Shown one piece after another: positions 17,473 through 24,838 of a stretch of 52,356 bases of DNA. Both the position numbers and the translations under genes were made by a program. Under the pieces are notes generated by a model. It did no database searches. It worked only from the letters and a program-made list of their open reading frames with translations, and had not been told where the DNA came from. How positions within the stretch are numbered: position 1 is the stretch's first letter; each line of letters opens with the position of its first letter. This DNA comes from Porticoccus sp002341315 (GTDB lineage Bacteria; Pseudomonadota; Gammaproteobacteria; Pseudomonadales; Porticoccaceae), in the NCBI RefSeq assembly GCF_047634355.1, contig NZ_JBLIAL010000017.1. One strand, given 5' to 3'.

Positions 17473-18126
17473 ATGTCTTGTAAAAAACTCGCGGGACGCT
17501 TTCCTCGGTCTTCACTGAGAAGCCTGTTGCTCGGTGTTGCAGCATTGAGTTTGTCAAACGCGGTTCTTGCCTATGACTTTTCAAAGCTGGAGACGGCATT
17601 TGAAACCTTGTCGCCGGAGACCATTAACAGCTGGGAGCAAAAAGCGCACGCCGATAATGCCCTCGCGCAAAATGTCGTAGGCGTGGCTTACAAGTGTGGC
17701 ATCGGTGTAAAGCAGGACCATGCAGCGTCGGTCAAATGGTTCCGTATGGCAGCTGAGCAGGGTGAAGCTGATGCTCAGTTCAACCTGGCGCGCCTCTATG
17801 GAAGTGAGGTCAACGGGGTTTACAAGAAAGCTCGCGCAGTCCCTGCAAACGATAAAGAAGCGCTCAAGTGGTATCAGCGCTCGGCAGAGCAAGGACATAC
17901 ACAGGCCCAGGTAAAACTGGCGGAGATGTACGCAGATGGAGCGGACAAAGGCCTGCACGTTCAGGGCTTTGTCCTGGCTTATAAATGGCTGAGCCTGGCT
18001 GCAGCTGCAGGGGAACCAACGGCGAAAGAACTTATCCAGGTCTATTCGACACGGATGGAGCCCGAGCAGGTGGCTGAGGCCGAGTCGCTTGCGCAAGAAT
18101 GGTTGAACCAAAAACGCGCTAGTTAA
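17473..18126 (+). CDS. Exported Sel1-repeat protein
   Basis: A 217-aa protein. The strong ribosome site AAGGAGG (17461-17467) 5 nt before ATG 17473 and the signal peptide that follows (LRSLLLGVAALSLSNAVLA) decide this start over the longer in-frame ORF. Sel1/TPR-like repeats are visible: ALAQNVVGVAYKCGIGV, AAEQGEADAQFNLARLYG, SAEQGHTQAQVKLAEMYADG and YKWLSLAAAAGEPTA. Such repeats mediate protein contacts, here probably in the periplasm. Its partner and its relation to mercury resistance are unknown. Confidence 0.82.
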   Translation: MSCKKLAGRFPRSSLRSLLLGVAALSLSNAVLAYDFSKLETAFETLSPETINSWEQKAHADNALAQNVVGVAYKCGIGVKQDHAASVKWFRMAAEQGEADAQFNLARLYGSEVNGVYKKARAVPANDKEALKWYQRSAEQGHTQAQVKLAEMYADGADKGLHVQGFVLAYKWLSLAAAAGEPTAKELIQVYSTRMEPEQVAEAESLAQEWLNQKRAS

Positions 18127-18744
18127 GCGTTGTATTCACGCCGATAGGCAAACAGGAGCGGGCGCATCTTGGTTTTTCCTGTTCTGTAACATCGCCGATA
18201 CGTCCCGTATCCTGCTTGCCGCCCTAGTAGCCAAGAGGGCCCTTGGTACCAGATATAGCCGGAGCGTTGCCCACACCCAGGCCAACGCCCAGTGGCCGGA
18301 CAGCAGGCGATCATCGCTCACTGTTACGCATACGATGCTGACTTTAATCACATCGTCAGAGCGCGGCAGGCAGGTCCGTTTCCTATTGATGCGCCCATCT
18401 TTGTTCAAAAAAAACTTGATCCCGTAGCCTGGTACGGAGACAGCATCCTCTTTTCTGTCTTCAGCGGCTAGAGACCGCCGCTAGGTAAAAATATCCGAAC
18501 GCGGGATTTGCATGTACACACAAGGAAAGCGCTGTATTACACCTAGGCACAGTAACCAGAAGTACCTGTCTGGAAGCTTTGAGCGGCTACCTCCCGAGGG
18601 GGACTCGCGGCTTCCGATCAAGCTCACGAAGGGGTACGCCGTTTACCAGCATAAAGGAGCCCAAGCGGGTTGGTGAGGTTAGCGTACCTCCCTTCAGCCC
18701 TTAATTTTGTGTACGCCTCGTTCACGGACTGTCTTGTTCTTTAA
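18127..18744. other. Gene-free region with an orphan mer-type operator
   Basis: About 620 bp without a supportable gene. It holds the degenerate mer operator listed at 18416-18446, a 6-bp hairpin AGCGGC/GCCGCT (18463-18482) just after it, and TGTACACACAA (near 18512) facing TTGTGTAC (near 18707). None of these pieces identifies a known element. It probably marks a junction between successive cargo acquisitions. Confidence 0.5.
18416..18446 (+). promoter_or_regulatory. Degenerate mer-type operator, orphan
   Basis: TTGATC (18416-18421), a 19-bp spacer with the dyad CCGTAGCCTGGTACGG, then CAGCAT at the -10 place. Spacing and dyad match the two real mer promoters in this element, but the -10 is poor and no mer gene follows or diverges from it. 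It is probably the remnant of a third mer operon. Confidence 0.55.
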
Positions 18745-19173
18745 TCAGGTAAAAGCCGAGTTTTCAAGCCCATCCTGGAGCGATGTGATTAATGGGCATT
18801 CAACATTCCCACGCTGAGCGCAGCATTCCTGCACTAACCCGTCCAGCGCACGCTCGATGCGTCGCAGGCTTGAAATTTTCGCCCGCACACTGGCTAGTTT
18901 TTGCTCGCCCAATACCCGTGCTTCATCGCAATGGGTACCGTCCTGCAGTGTCAGCAGCCCTCCGATTTCATCCAGACTGAACCCCAGCCACTGGGCCGTT
19001 CGAATAAAGTGCAGGCGGGCCAACGCCTGATCGTCGTAATGGCGGATGCTTCCATAGGGCTTTTCAGGCTCTGCCACTAACCCCCGGCGCTGGTAATAGC
19101 GGATGGTTTCCACTCCCATACCGGCGGCTTTGGCCAGGGCTCCAATGGTCATTGAGTGTTGTTTTTTGGACAT
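18745..19173 (-). CDS. merR: Mercury-responsive regulator MerR
   Basis: A 142-aa MerR: N-terminal winged helix (MTIGALAKAAGMGVETIRYY), dimerisation helix, and the three Hg(II)-binding cysteines C82, C117 and C126, at the same numbers as in Tn501 MerR (GTHCDEAR, QECCAQRGNVECPL). It represses its own gene and, with Hg(II), activates the divergent merTPFABDE operon by untwisting the 19-bp-spaced promoter. The start at 19173 lies 6 nt from the promoter dyad region, as is usual. Confidence 0.96.
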   Translation of the reverse strand: MSKKQHSMTIGALAKAAGMGVETIRYYQRRGLVAEPEKPYGSIRHYDDQALARLHFIRTAQWLGFSLDEIGGLLTLQDGTHCDEARVLGEQKLASVRAKISSLRRIERALDGLVQECCAQRGNVECPLITSLQDGLENSAFT

Positions 19174-19178
19174 AGGGG

Positions 19179-19209
19179 TTGATTCCGTAGCTGACTACGG
19201 GAGTAACCT
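19179..19209 (+). promoter_or_regulatory. mer operator/promoter, module B
   Basis: A -35 TTGATT (19179-19184), a 19-bp spacer containing CCGTAGCTGACTACGG and a -10 TAACCT (19204-19209). This is the standard MerR-controlled promoter for merT onwards, overlapping the merR promoter on the other strand. Confidence 0.9.
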
Positions 19210-19246
19210 TACCTCAGTCACCCATTTTTAGAAAGGAGCCATCGTA

Positions 19247-19600
19247 ATGTCAGAGTCCAAAAAATCCGGTCGCGGTTCGCTGATCGCAGGAGGGATTGCC
19301 GCTGCTCTGGCGTCTGCCTGTTGTCTTGGCCCCCTGGTCTTGATCACGTTGGGCATTTCCGGTGCCTGGGTCGGCAGCCTGGCCGCCCTGGAACCCTATC
19401 GGCCCTGGTTCATCGGTGCGGCACTGGTGGCGATGGTCTTTGCCTGGCGCCGGATATATCGACCTGTCGGGGCCTGCCAGCCGGGCGATGTTTGCGCGGT
19501 ACCGCAAGTGCGCACGGCCTACAAGGTCGTTTTCTGGATCGTCGCGCTGCTCATTCTGACTGCGTTGGCTTTCCCCTTCGTCTTACCGCTGTTTTACTGA
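19247..19600 (+). CDS. merT: Mercuric transport protein MerT
   Basis: A 117-aa inner-membrane protein with three helices that moves Hg(II) from MerP to the cytoplasm. The first-helix vicinal pair is C25-C26 (ASACCLGP) and the cytoplasmic loop pair is C77 and C83 (ACQPGDVCAV). It ends FPFVLPLFY like its family. It has the ribosome site AAAGGAG and is the first gene after the module B promoter. Confidence 0.96.
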   Translation: MSESKKSGRGSLIAGGIAAALASACCLGPLVLITLGISGAWVGSLAALEPYRPWFIGAALVAMVFAWRRIYRPVGACQPGDVCAVPQVRTAYKVVFWIVALLILTALAFPFVLPLFY

Positions 19601-19637
19601 AACCTGATCCACTATGTTGACTGAGAGGCACTACACC

Positions 19638-19934
19638 ATGAAAAAGTCCCTGATTGCTGCCGTACTGTTTACGCTGTTCAGCCTGCCTGCCCTGGCTGCG
19701 CAACAAACGGTGACCTTGTCCGTTCCAGGCATGACCTGTTCGGCCTGCCCGATTACGGTTAAAGCTGCCCTAAAGCGGGTCGACGGCGTGAGCGCTGTGG
19801 ATGTCCGATATGAGGAACGTGATGCGACGGTTACCTACGACGATGAGAAAACCTCCGTTGAGGCGCTGACTCAAGCCACGACTAACGCGGGTTACCCGTC
19901 CACGTTGAAACAGCCCCAGGCGAAACAGGAGTAA
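19638..19934 (+). CDS. merP: Periplasmic mercury-binding protein MerP (module B copy)
   Basis: 98 aa from ATG 19638: a signal peptide (FSLPALA-AQ) and an HMA domain with GMTCSACP (C34, C37). The C-terminus is extended (KQPQAKQE) relative to the module A copy. An upstream in-frame start at 19614 would disturb the signal peptide. It hands Hg(II) to MerT. Confidence 0.95.
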   Translation: MKKSLIAAVLFTLFSLPALAAQQTVTLSVPGMTCSACPITVKAALKRVDGVSAVDVRYEERDATVTYDDEKTSVEALTQATTNAGYPSTLKQPQAKQE

Positions 19935-19936
19935 CC

Positions 19937-20169
19937 ATGCGAACCCCAAACCTTGTTGCGGGTGAGCATCATTTGCACCGTGCTGGTCGCGCTGTTTCAC
20001 GCCGATACTGGTGGTTTTGCTAGGAACGTTAGGCCTGGCTGCCCTGACCGGTTATCTCGACTACGTGCTGTTGCCCGCACTGGTCTTATTTATTGGCCTG
20101 ACCTGTTATGCCGTCTGGCGCAAGAAGAAACACGACGCCTGCTGCGATAGTCCATCAACTAAGGAGTAA
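19937..20169 (+). pseudogene. merF: merF with two frameshifts
   Basis: MerF is a small two-helix Hg(II) transporter. The pieces lie in three frames: MRTPN (frame of ATG 19937), LLRVSIICTVLVAL, then VVLLGTLGLAALTGYLDYVL to the normal C-terminus (DACCDSPSTKE). A 2-nt loss in the A-run near 19948-19950 and a 5-nt loss near 19994 explain this; restoring 7 nt gives an 80-codon gene, close to the family's 81 aa. The 5-nt loss lies between two CTGT copies and removes the first Cys pair. The C-terminal Cys pair is still present in the DNA. Confidence 0.88.
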
Positions 20170-20174
20170 CATTT

Positions 20175-21578
20175 ATGAGTGACGACAACCTGCACATTGC
20201 TGTGATTGGCAGCGGCGGTAGTGCCATGGCTGCCGCCCTGAAGGCGACTGAACGCGGTGCCCGGGTGACACTGATCGAACGCGGCACCATTGGCGGAACC
20301 TGCGTCAACATTGGCTGTGTGCCCTCTAAAATCATGATTCGGGCGGCTCACATCGCCCACCTTCGCCAGGAAAGCCCGTTTGATGACGGCCTGAGCGCCC
20401 AGGCGCCGGTGGTGAATCGTCCGGCGCTGCTTGCTCAGCAACAGGGACGAGTGGAGGAACTGCGCGAGTCCAAGTACCAGAATATTCTCAATGACAATGC
20501 CGCGATTACCGTCCTCAAGGGCGAGGCGCGGTTCGTGGACGAGCGCACGCTGACGGTGACGCTCAACGCCGGCGGCGAACAGACGGTGAGCTTTGACCGG
20601 GCCTTTATCGGCACGGGCGCAAGACCCGCCGAACCACCCGTTCCGGGGCTGTCCGAAACTCCCTATCTCACCTCCACCAGTGCGCTGGAACTGGATCACA
20701 TTCCCGAGCGCCTCGTCGTAATCGGTGCCTCGGTGGTGGCCATCGAACTGGCGCAGGCCTTTGCACGCCTCGGCAGCCAGGTCACGGTTCTGGCCCGCAG
20801 CCGGGTGCTGTCACAGGAAGATCCGGCGGTGGGTGAAGCCGTGGAAGCGGCCTTCCGTCGTGAGGGCATCGAGGTGCTCAAGCAGACCCAGGCCAGCGAA
20901 GTGAGCCACGACGGTCAGCTGTTTACCATACAGACCAACGCCGGCACGATACAGGCAGAGCAACTGCTGGTCGCCAGTGGTCGCACACCCAATACCGAAA
21001 ACCTCAACCTGGAGGCCATCGGCGTTGCCACCGAGGGCGGTGCGATCCAGATTGACAAACATCTCCAAACCACTGCGTCGGGCATCTATGCCGCGGGCGA
21101 TTGCACCGACCAGCCCCAGTTTGTCTACGTGGCCGCCGCCGGTGGTAGTCGGGCCGCCATTAACATGACCGGCGGTGACGCCAGCCTCGACCTCAGCGCC
21201 ATGCCCGAGGTGATCTTTACCGATCCACAAGTGGCCACCGTCGGTCTGTCCGAGGCGGAGGCCCAGGCTCAGGGATACGACACCGACAGCCGCACCCTGA
21301 CCCTCGATAACGTGCCCCGGGCCCTGGTTAACTTCGATGCCGGGGGCTTCATCAAGATGGTCGCTGAGCGTGGCAGCGGACGATTGCTGGGTGTCCAGTC
21401 CGTCGCGGGCGAAGCCGGTGAGCTGATCCAGACGGCCGTCATGGCGCTGCGTGCGCGTATGACCGTGAACGACATTGCCGATGAGCTGTTCCCGTACCTG
21501 ACCATGGTGGAGGGGCTCAAGCTCTGTGCCCAAACCTTCACCAAGGACGTGAAGCAATTGTCGTGCTGTGCGGGATAA
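20175..21578 (+). CDS. merA: Mercuric reductase MerA (core, no NmerA domain)
   Basis: FAD/NADPH flavoenzyme that reduces Hg(II) to volatile Hg(0). The 467-aa protein begins directly at the reductase core: FAD motif AVIGSGGSAMAAAL, redox-active GGTCVNIGC (C43, C48), FAD site IYAAGDCTDQPQFVY and the C-terminal Cys pair C464-C465 (LSCCAG) that receives Hg(II). The N-terminal NmerA metal-chaperone domain of about 70-80 aa found in many MerA proteins is absent. Ribosome site AAGGAG; the start follows the broken merF by 5 nt. Confidence 0.97.
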   Translation: MSDDNLHIAVIGSGGSAMAAALKATERGARVTLIERGTIGGTCVNIGCVPSKIMIRAAHIAHLRQESPFDDGLSAQAPVVNRPALLAQQQGRVEELRESKYQNILNDNAAITVLKGEARFVDERTLTVTLNAGGEQTVSFDRAFIGTGARPAEPPVPGLSETPYLTSTSALELDHIPERLVVIGASVVAIELAQAFARLGSQVTVLARSRVLSQEDPAVGEAVEAAFRREGIEVLKQTQASEVSHDGQLFTIQTNAGTIQAEQLLVASGRTPNTENLNLEAIGVATEGGAIQIDKHLQTTASGIYAAGDCTDQPQFVYVAAAGGSRAAINMTGGDASLDLSAMPEVIFTDPQVATVGLSEAEAQAQGYDTDSRTLTLDNVPRALVNFDAGGFIKMVAERGSGRLLGVQSVAGEAGELIQTAVMALRARMTVNDIADELFPYLTMVEGLKLCAQTFTKDVKQLSCCAG

Positions 21579-21591
21579 GACGGTGCCGCCA

Positions 21592-22215
21592 ATGTATAAC
21601 ATGGATGAGATCGTGGAACGGCTGGGTCTGACCGGCGAAAGGGAAGCCGCGCTTCATGTGACGCTGTTGCGCGAGCTTGCCCTGGGACAACCGGTCACTG
21701 TTGAGCGGCTCGCGAAGTCGCTCAACTGGACGACTGATGAGGCAGAGTTGGTGCTGGAAAAACTGCCCTGCGGGACCATCGAGTACGACGGCCAGGGACG
21801 GCTGATCGGCTACGGCATCACACTGCGTGAAACACCGCATGCGTTTGTCGTAAACGACCAGACACTCTACACCTGGTGTGCACTTGATGCTTTGATGTTT
21901 CCAATCGTCATTGACGAACATGCGCAGGTTCAATCGCCTTGTCCGCATACCAACAAACCGGTCACCTTGACGGTTACGCCACAGGGGGTGCTTTTGCTCC
22001 AGCCGGAGGACGCGGTCGTCTCTTTAGTCTCGGTGGCCGCAGAGGGAGACATTCGAAGTGCCTTTTGTTGCGACGTCCTCTTCTTTGCCTCTCGACAGGC
22101 CGGGGAGGCCTGGTGCCGAGATAAACCGCACGCGAACATTGTGAGTGTTCAGGAAGGTTTCGAACTGGGTCAGCGGATTGCGCACCTTATACTCGACAGG
22201 GCAAGAAGCCACTAG
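21592..22215 (+). CDS. merB: Organomercurial lyase MerB
   Basis: Breaks carbon-Hg bonds and passes Hg(II) to MerA. Starting at ATG 21592 (207 aa), the catalytic residues fall at C96, D99 (YTWCALDALMFP) and C159 (SAFCCDVLFF), exactly the numbering of the characterised E. coli MerB, which supports this start over the GTG at 21568. The winged-helix N-terminal half carries VERLAKSLNWTTDEAELVLE. It gives the element broad-spectrum (organic plus inorganic) resistance. Confidence 0.95.
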   Translation: MYNMDEIVERLGLTGEREAALHVTLLRELALGQPVTVERLAKSLNWTTDEAELVLEKLPCGTIEYDGQGRLIGYGITLRETPHAFVVNDQTLYTWCALDALMFPIVIDEHAQVQSPCPHTNKPVTLTVTPQGVLLLQPEDAVVSLVSVAAEGDIRSAFCCDVLFFASRQAGEAWCRDKPHANIVSVQEGFELGQRIAHLILDRARSH

Positions 22216-22216
22216 C

Positions 22217-22618
22217 ATGACGGTAAACACTCGAATGGTAAAACCCAGCCTTGAACGTGGGCCGGGGCCACAAACAGAAGGCTACGTCATTTCCGAGGCG
22301 GCCCGTCTCTGTGGCCTGTCTGTGCATCAGATCCGGACTTATCTGGATATGCGATTGGTGTACGCCTGTAGTACTACCCAAGCTGGTTTTCGCTTATTCG
22401 ATGACAGCTGCCTGGAACGGCTGAAGTTAATCTGCTCCTGTCGTGAAGCCGGTCTCGGTCTACCCGAGATTACCGAGTTTATACAGGCGCTGGATAGCGG
22501 AGATGAACGGCAGTGCCGAGCCGTCGAACGGCAAATACAACACACGATTGGTGTTAAAAGAGCCGCGCTGAATCGCTGCACCCAAGTACTAACCAAGGCG
22601 GCACGTGGACATGACTGA
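22217..22618 (+). CDS. merD: MerD-type co-regulator
   Basis: A 133-aa MerR-like protein with a helix-turn-helix (ISEAARLCGLSVHQIRTYL) and FRLFDDSCLERLKLICSC, which fits MerD, the protein thought to displace MerR from the operator and so switch the operon down. It lacks the C82/C117/C126 metal set of MerR. ATG 22217 follows the merB stop by 1 nt. The last codons overlap the start of the next gene (ATGACTGA, 22611-22618), indicating translational coupling. The N-terminus is about 20 residues longer than typical MerD. Confidence 0.85.
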   Translation: MTVNTRMVKPSLERGPGPQTEGYVISEAARLCGLSVHQIRTYLDMRLVYACSTTQAGFRLFDDSCLERLKLICSCREAGLGLPEITEFIQALDSGDERQCRAVERQIQHTIGVKRAALNRCTQVLTKAARGHD

Positions 22619-22920
22619 TAAGGCGCGCGAACCGGCCGAGGTATCCAGGCCGCTCACCGGTTACCTGTGGGGGGGTATTGGCGGTGCTGAGTTGCCCCTG
22701 TCATTTGCCGATTCTTGCCATCGTGCTGACCGGAACGGGTGCCGGCGTTTTTCTCGGGGACTACTGGGTAATCGTGGGTATCGCACTGACCGGTTATCTG
22801 GATTACGTCTTGCTGCCGGCCCTGGCCATTTTCATCGGCCTGACCGTCTACGCGCTATGGCGCAAGAGGCAGTACGATGCTTGCTGCGATACCCCGTCTG
22901 AGAAGGAGTCACAACCGTAA
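22611..22920 (+). pseudogene. merE: MerE/MerF chimeric transporter with a +1 frameshift at a G7 run
   Basis: From ATG 22611 the frame reads MTDKAREPAEV and then RPLTGYLWG, like MerE, until a run of seven G (22669-22675). With six G it would continue as VLAVLSCPCHLPILAIVL (MerE helix with the CPC Hg-binding motif) and GVFLGDYWVIVGIALTG. From there the match switches to MerF: GYLDYVLLPALAIFIGLTVY, then KRQYDACCDTPSEKE. The repaired protein is 102 aa, longer than either parent (about 78-81 aa). So it is both a family chimera and, as written, broken. A base-calling error or phase variation could also explain the extra G. Confidence 0.8.
22903..22916 (+). repeat. 14-bp direct repeat, copy 1
   Basis: AAGGAGTCACAACC at the 3' end of the merE/F chimera, identical to 23454-23467 before the glutamate dehydrogenase start. 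The two copies bracket the globin gene. Confidence 0.85.
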
Positions 22921-22983
22921 GTCGCGCAAACACCCACGCTCGCCAGCTACCGAGTACATCACCGTTTAGCCAGGAGCACCGCC

Positions 22984-23379
22984 ATGCACTCAACCCCGCG
23001 CGATCTCGACACGCCCGAGGCCATCGCCGAGTTGCTGGATGCCTTCTACCGGAAGGTCCTGGCTGATGATCGCCTGCGCACGCTGTTCGTGGACGTGGCA
23101 GATATCGAGCTCGAAACGCACTTGCCGCACATCCGCGCCTACTGGTGCAAGCTGCTGCTCGGCGAACGCGACGGCTACCGGCGCAACATGGTCGCCCGCC
23201 ACTTGGCGTTGCACGCGCGACACCCTTTGCAGATTGATGACTTCGAACGCTGGCTGAAGCTGTTTCGGGAGACCGTGAACGAAGATTTCGCAGGGCCGAG
23301 CGCAGACCGCGCCAAGACATTAGCAACACGGATCGCGGGGAATCTTGTGCAACTTACACGCTCACCAATCAACACGTAA
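22984..23379 (+). CDS. Group III truncated haemoglobin
   Basis: 131 aa. The helical 2-on-2 globin pattern is visible: AIAELLDAFYRKVLADDRLRT, then LPHIRAYWCKLLLGE, RRNMVARHLALHARHPLQ (the proximal His is probably in this stretch), and FERWLKLFRETVNEDFAGP. These match group III truncated globins, some of which are linked to reactive nitrogen or oxygen species. The ribosome site is CAGGAG. It is inserted between two copies of a 14-bp repeat, downstream of mer. I know of no standard role for a globin in mercury resistance. Confidence 0.88.
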   Translation: MHSTPRDLDTPEAIAELLDAFYRKVLADDRLRTLFVDVADIELETHLPHIRAYWCKLLLGERDGYRRNMVARHLALHARHPLQIDDFERWLKLFRETVNEDFAGPSADRAKTLATRIAGNLVQLTRSPINT

Positions 23380-23453
23380 CGGACGATCGCACAACCCACT
23401 TTCAATGGAAAGCTGAATCATAAGACATCGCAAAACACTTTTGCGGGTTCGAT

Positions 23454-23467
23454 AAGGAGTCACAACC
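23454..23467 (+). repeat. 14-bp direct repeat, copy 2
   Basis: AAGGAGTCACAACC immediately before the ATG of the glutamate dehydrogenase, where it also supplies the ribosome site. See copy 1 at 22903-22916. Confidence 0.85.
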
Positions 23468-24770
23468 ATGAGTCATTCCAACGCCCAAGCCTTCGGTGAC
23501 AACGGTCACCTGAACGGGATTTTTAACCAACTTGACGTCCCTGATGACGTTCGCAGGCGTCTGGCCCAGCCGCAGCAGAGCGTGCAGGTCAACATCCCGA
23601 TCCGCATGGACGACGGCACCTTGCAATTCTTTCCGGCCTGGCGCATACGCTACGACGACACTCGCGGACCAAGCAAGGGGGGGCATTCGTTTTCATCCGG
23701 ACGTGAGCGCGGAAGAAGTCACGGCGTTGAGCTTCTGGATGACCATCAAGTGCGCGGTGGTGGACCTGCCATTCGGCGGTGCCAAAGGTGGTGTTCGGGT
23801 CGACCCCAAGGCGCTCTCCCGACTGGAACTGGAACGTCTGTCGCGTGGCTATATCCGCGCCTTTCATGACCTCATCGGGCCGGACAGTGACATCCCGGCA
23901 CCGGATGTCAACACCAACGACACCATCATGGGTTGGATGGCCGACGAATTTGCCCAGATCGAACGCCGTCAGGTACCGGCCACCATCACCGGCAAACCTT
24001 TAGGGCTGGGCGGTTCCAGGGGTCGCACCGCGGCCACCGGGCGTGGTGCGCTGCAGGTGCTTGATCTGTGGGCCGAGCGCCGCAGTAAAACGCATGAAGA
24101 ACTCCGTGTGGCGGTCCAGGGTTTCGGCAATGCCGGTTATCACTTCGCTCGGCTGGCACGCGAGCGCGGCTATCGGATCGTCGCGCTGTCGGATTCCCAG
24201 GGTGCCATCTATGCTGCTGACGGACTCGATCCAGACCCGATCTGGCGCCATAAGCACAAGAACCGGGAGCTCAAGGGCATGGTTTACTGTGATGAATCGG
24301 TCTGCCAGGAAGCCGACGTCGAGCAACTGACCAACGAAGAGCTGCTGGCTCTTGATGTCGATGTACTGGTACTAGCCGCACTGGAGGACGCCGTCACCGA
24401 GCAAAATGCCGCGACCGTAAATGCCGCCACGATCCTGGAAATTGCCAACGGGCCCGTCAGTAATGCGGCCGATGACCAATTAGCCAAACGCGGTGTCGAG
24501 GTGCTACCGGATGTACTGGTCAATGCCGGCGGTGTGATCGTCAGCCATCTGGAATGGGTGCAGAACCGTATCGGTGATACCTGGTCCGAAGACGAAGTCA
24601 ATCGGCGCCTCACCGAACGCCTGGCCCGCGAGGCCGGCGCCTGTTTCGACCGGGCGGAGGAAGGTAACACAACGCTGCGGACCGCGGCCTATACACAGGC
24701 CATCGGCCGCATCGCCGATGCCATGGCGCAACAAGGCACGCAGGGCTATTTCAACGATCACCGAGCATAA
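23468..24770 (+). pseudogene. Glutamate dehydrogenase, frameshifted at a G7 run
   Basis: Glu/Leu/Phe/Val-type dehydrogenase in two frames. Residues 1-70 (NGIFNQLDVPDDVRRRLAQP ... RYDDTRGPSKGG) are read from ATG 23468. The rest (IRFHPDVSAEEVTALSFWMT, then DLPFGGAKGGVRVDP with the catalytic Lys, PAPDVNTNDTIMGWM with the catalytic Asp, and the NAD(P) Rossmann VQGFGNAGYHFARLA) continues in the +1 frame to 24770. Removing one G from the seven at 23677-23683 restores a 433-aa protein of normal length with all key residues. Everything else is conserved, so the change is recent or an error. It would oxidise glutamate to 2-oxoglutarate with NAD(P)H. Confidence 0.87.
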
Positions 24771-24838
24771 GAGGTAAAGCCATACTTGACCACGAGGCAG
24801 TCATCCGGCTTGGGATCTTCACGGGCATCCTGCTTGTA

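Noticed and set aside
18136..18408. A 90-codon minus-strand frame in the gene-free region, next to the orphan operator
   Set aside because: I checked whether it could be a merR remnant facing the operator; the sequence has no MerR features.
18509..18718. Facing TGTACACACAA and TTGTGTAC segments that might bound a small IS, res site or intron
   Set aside because: The match is short and imperfect, with no duplication, ORF or known core between them.
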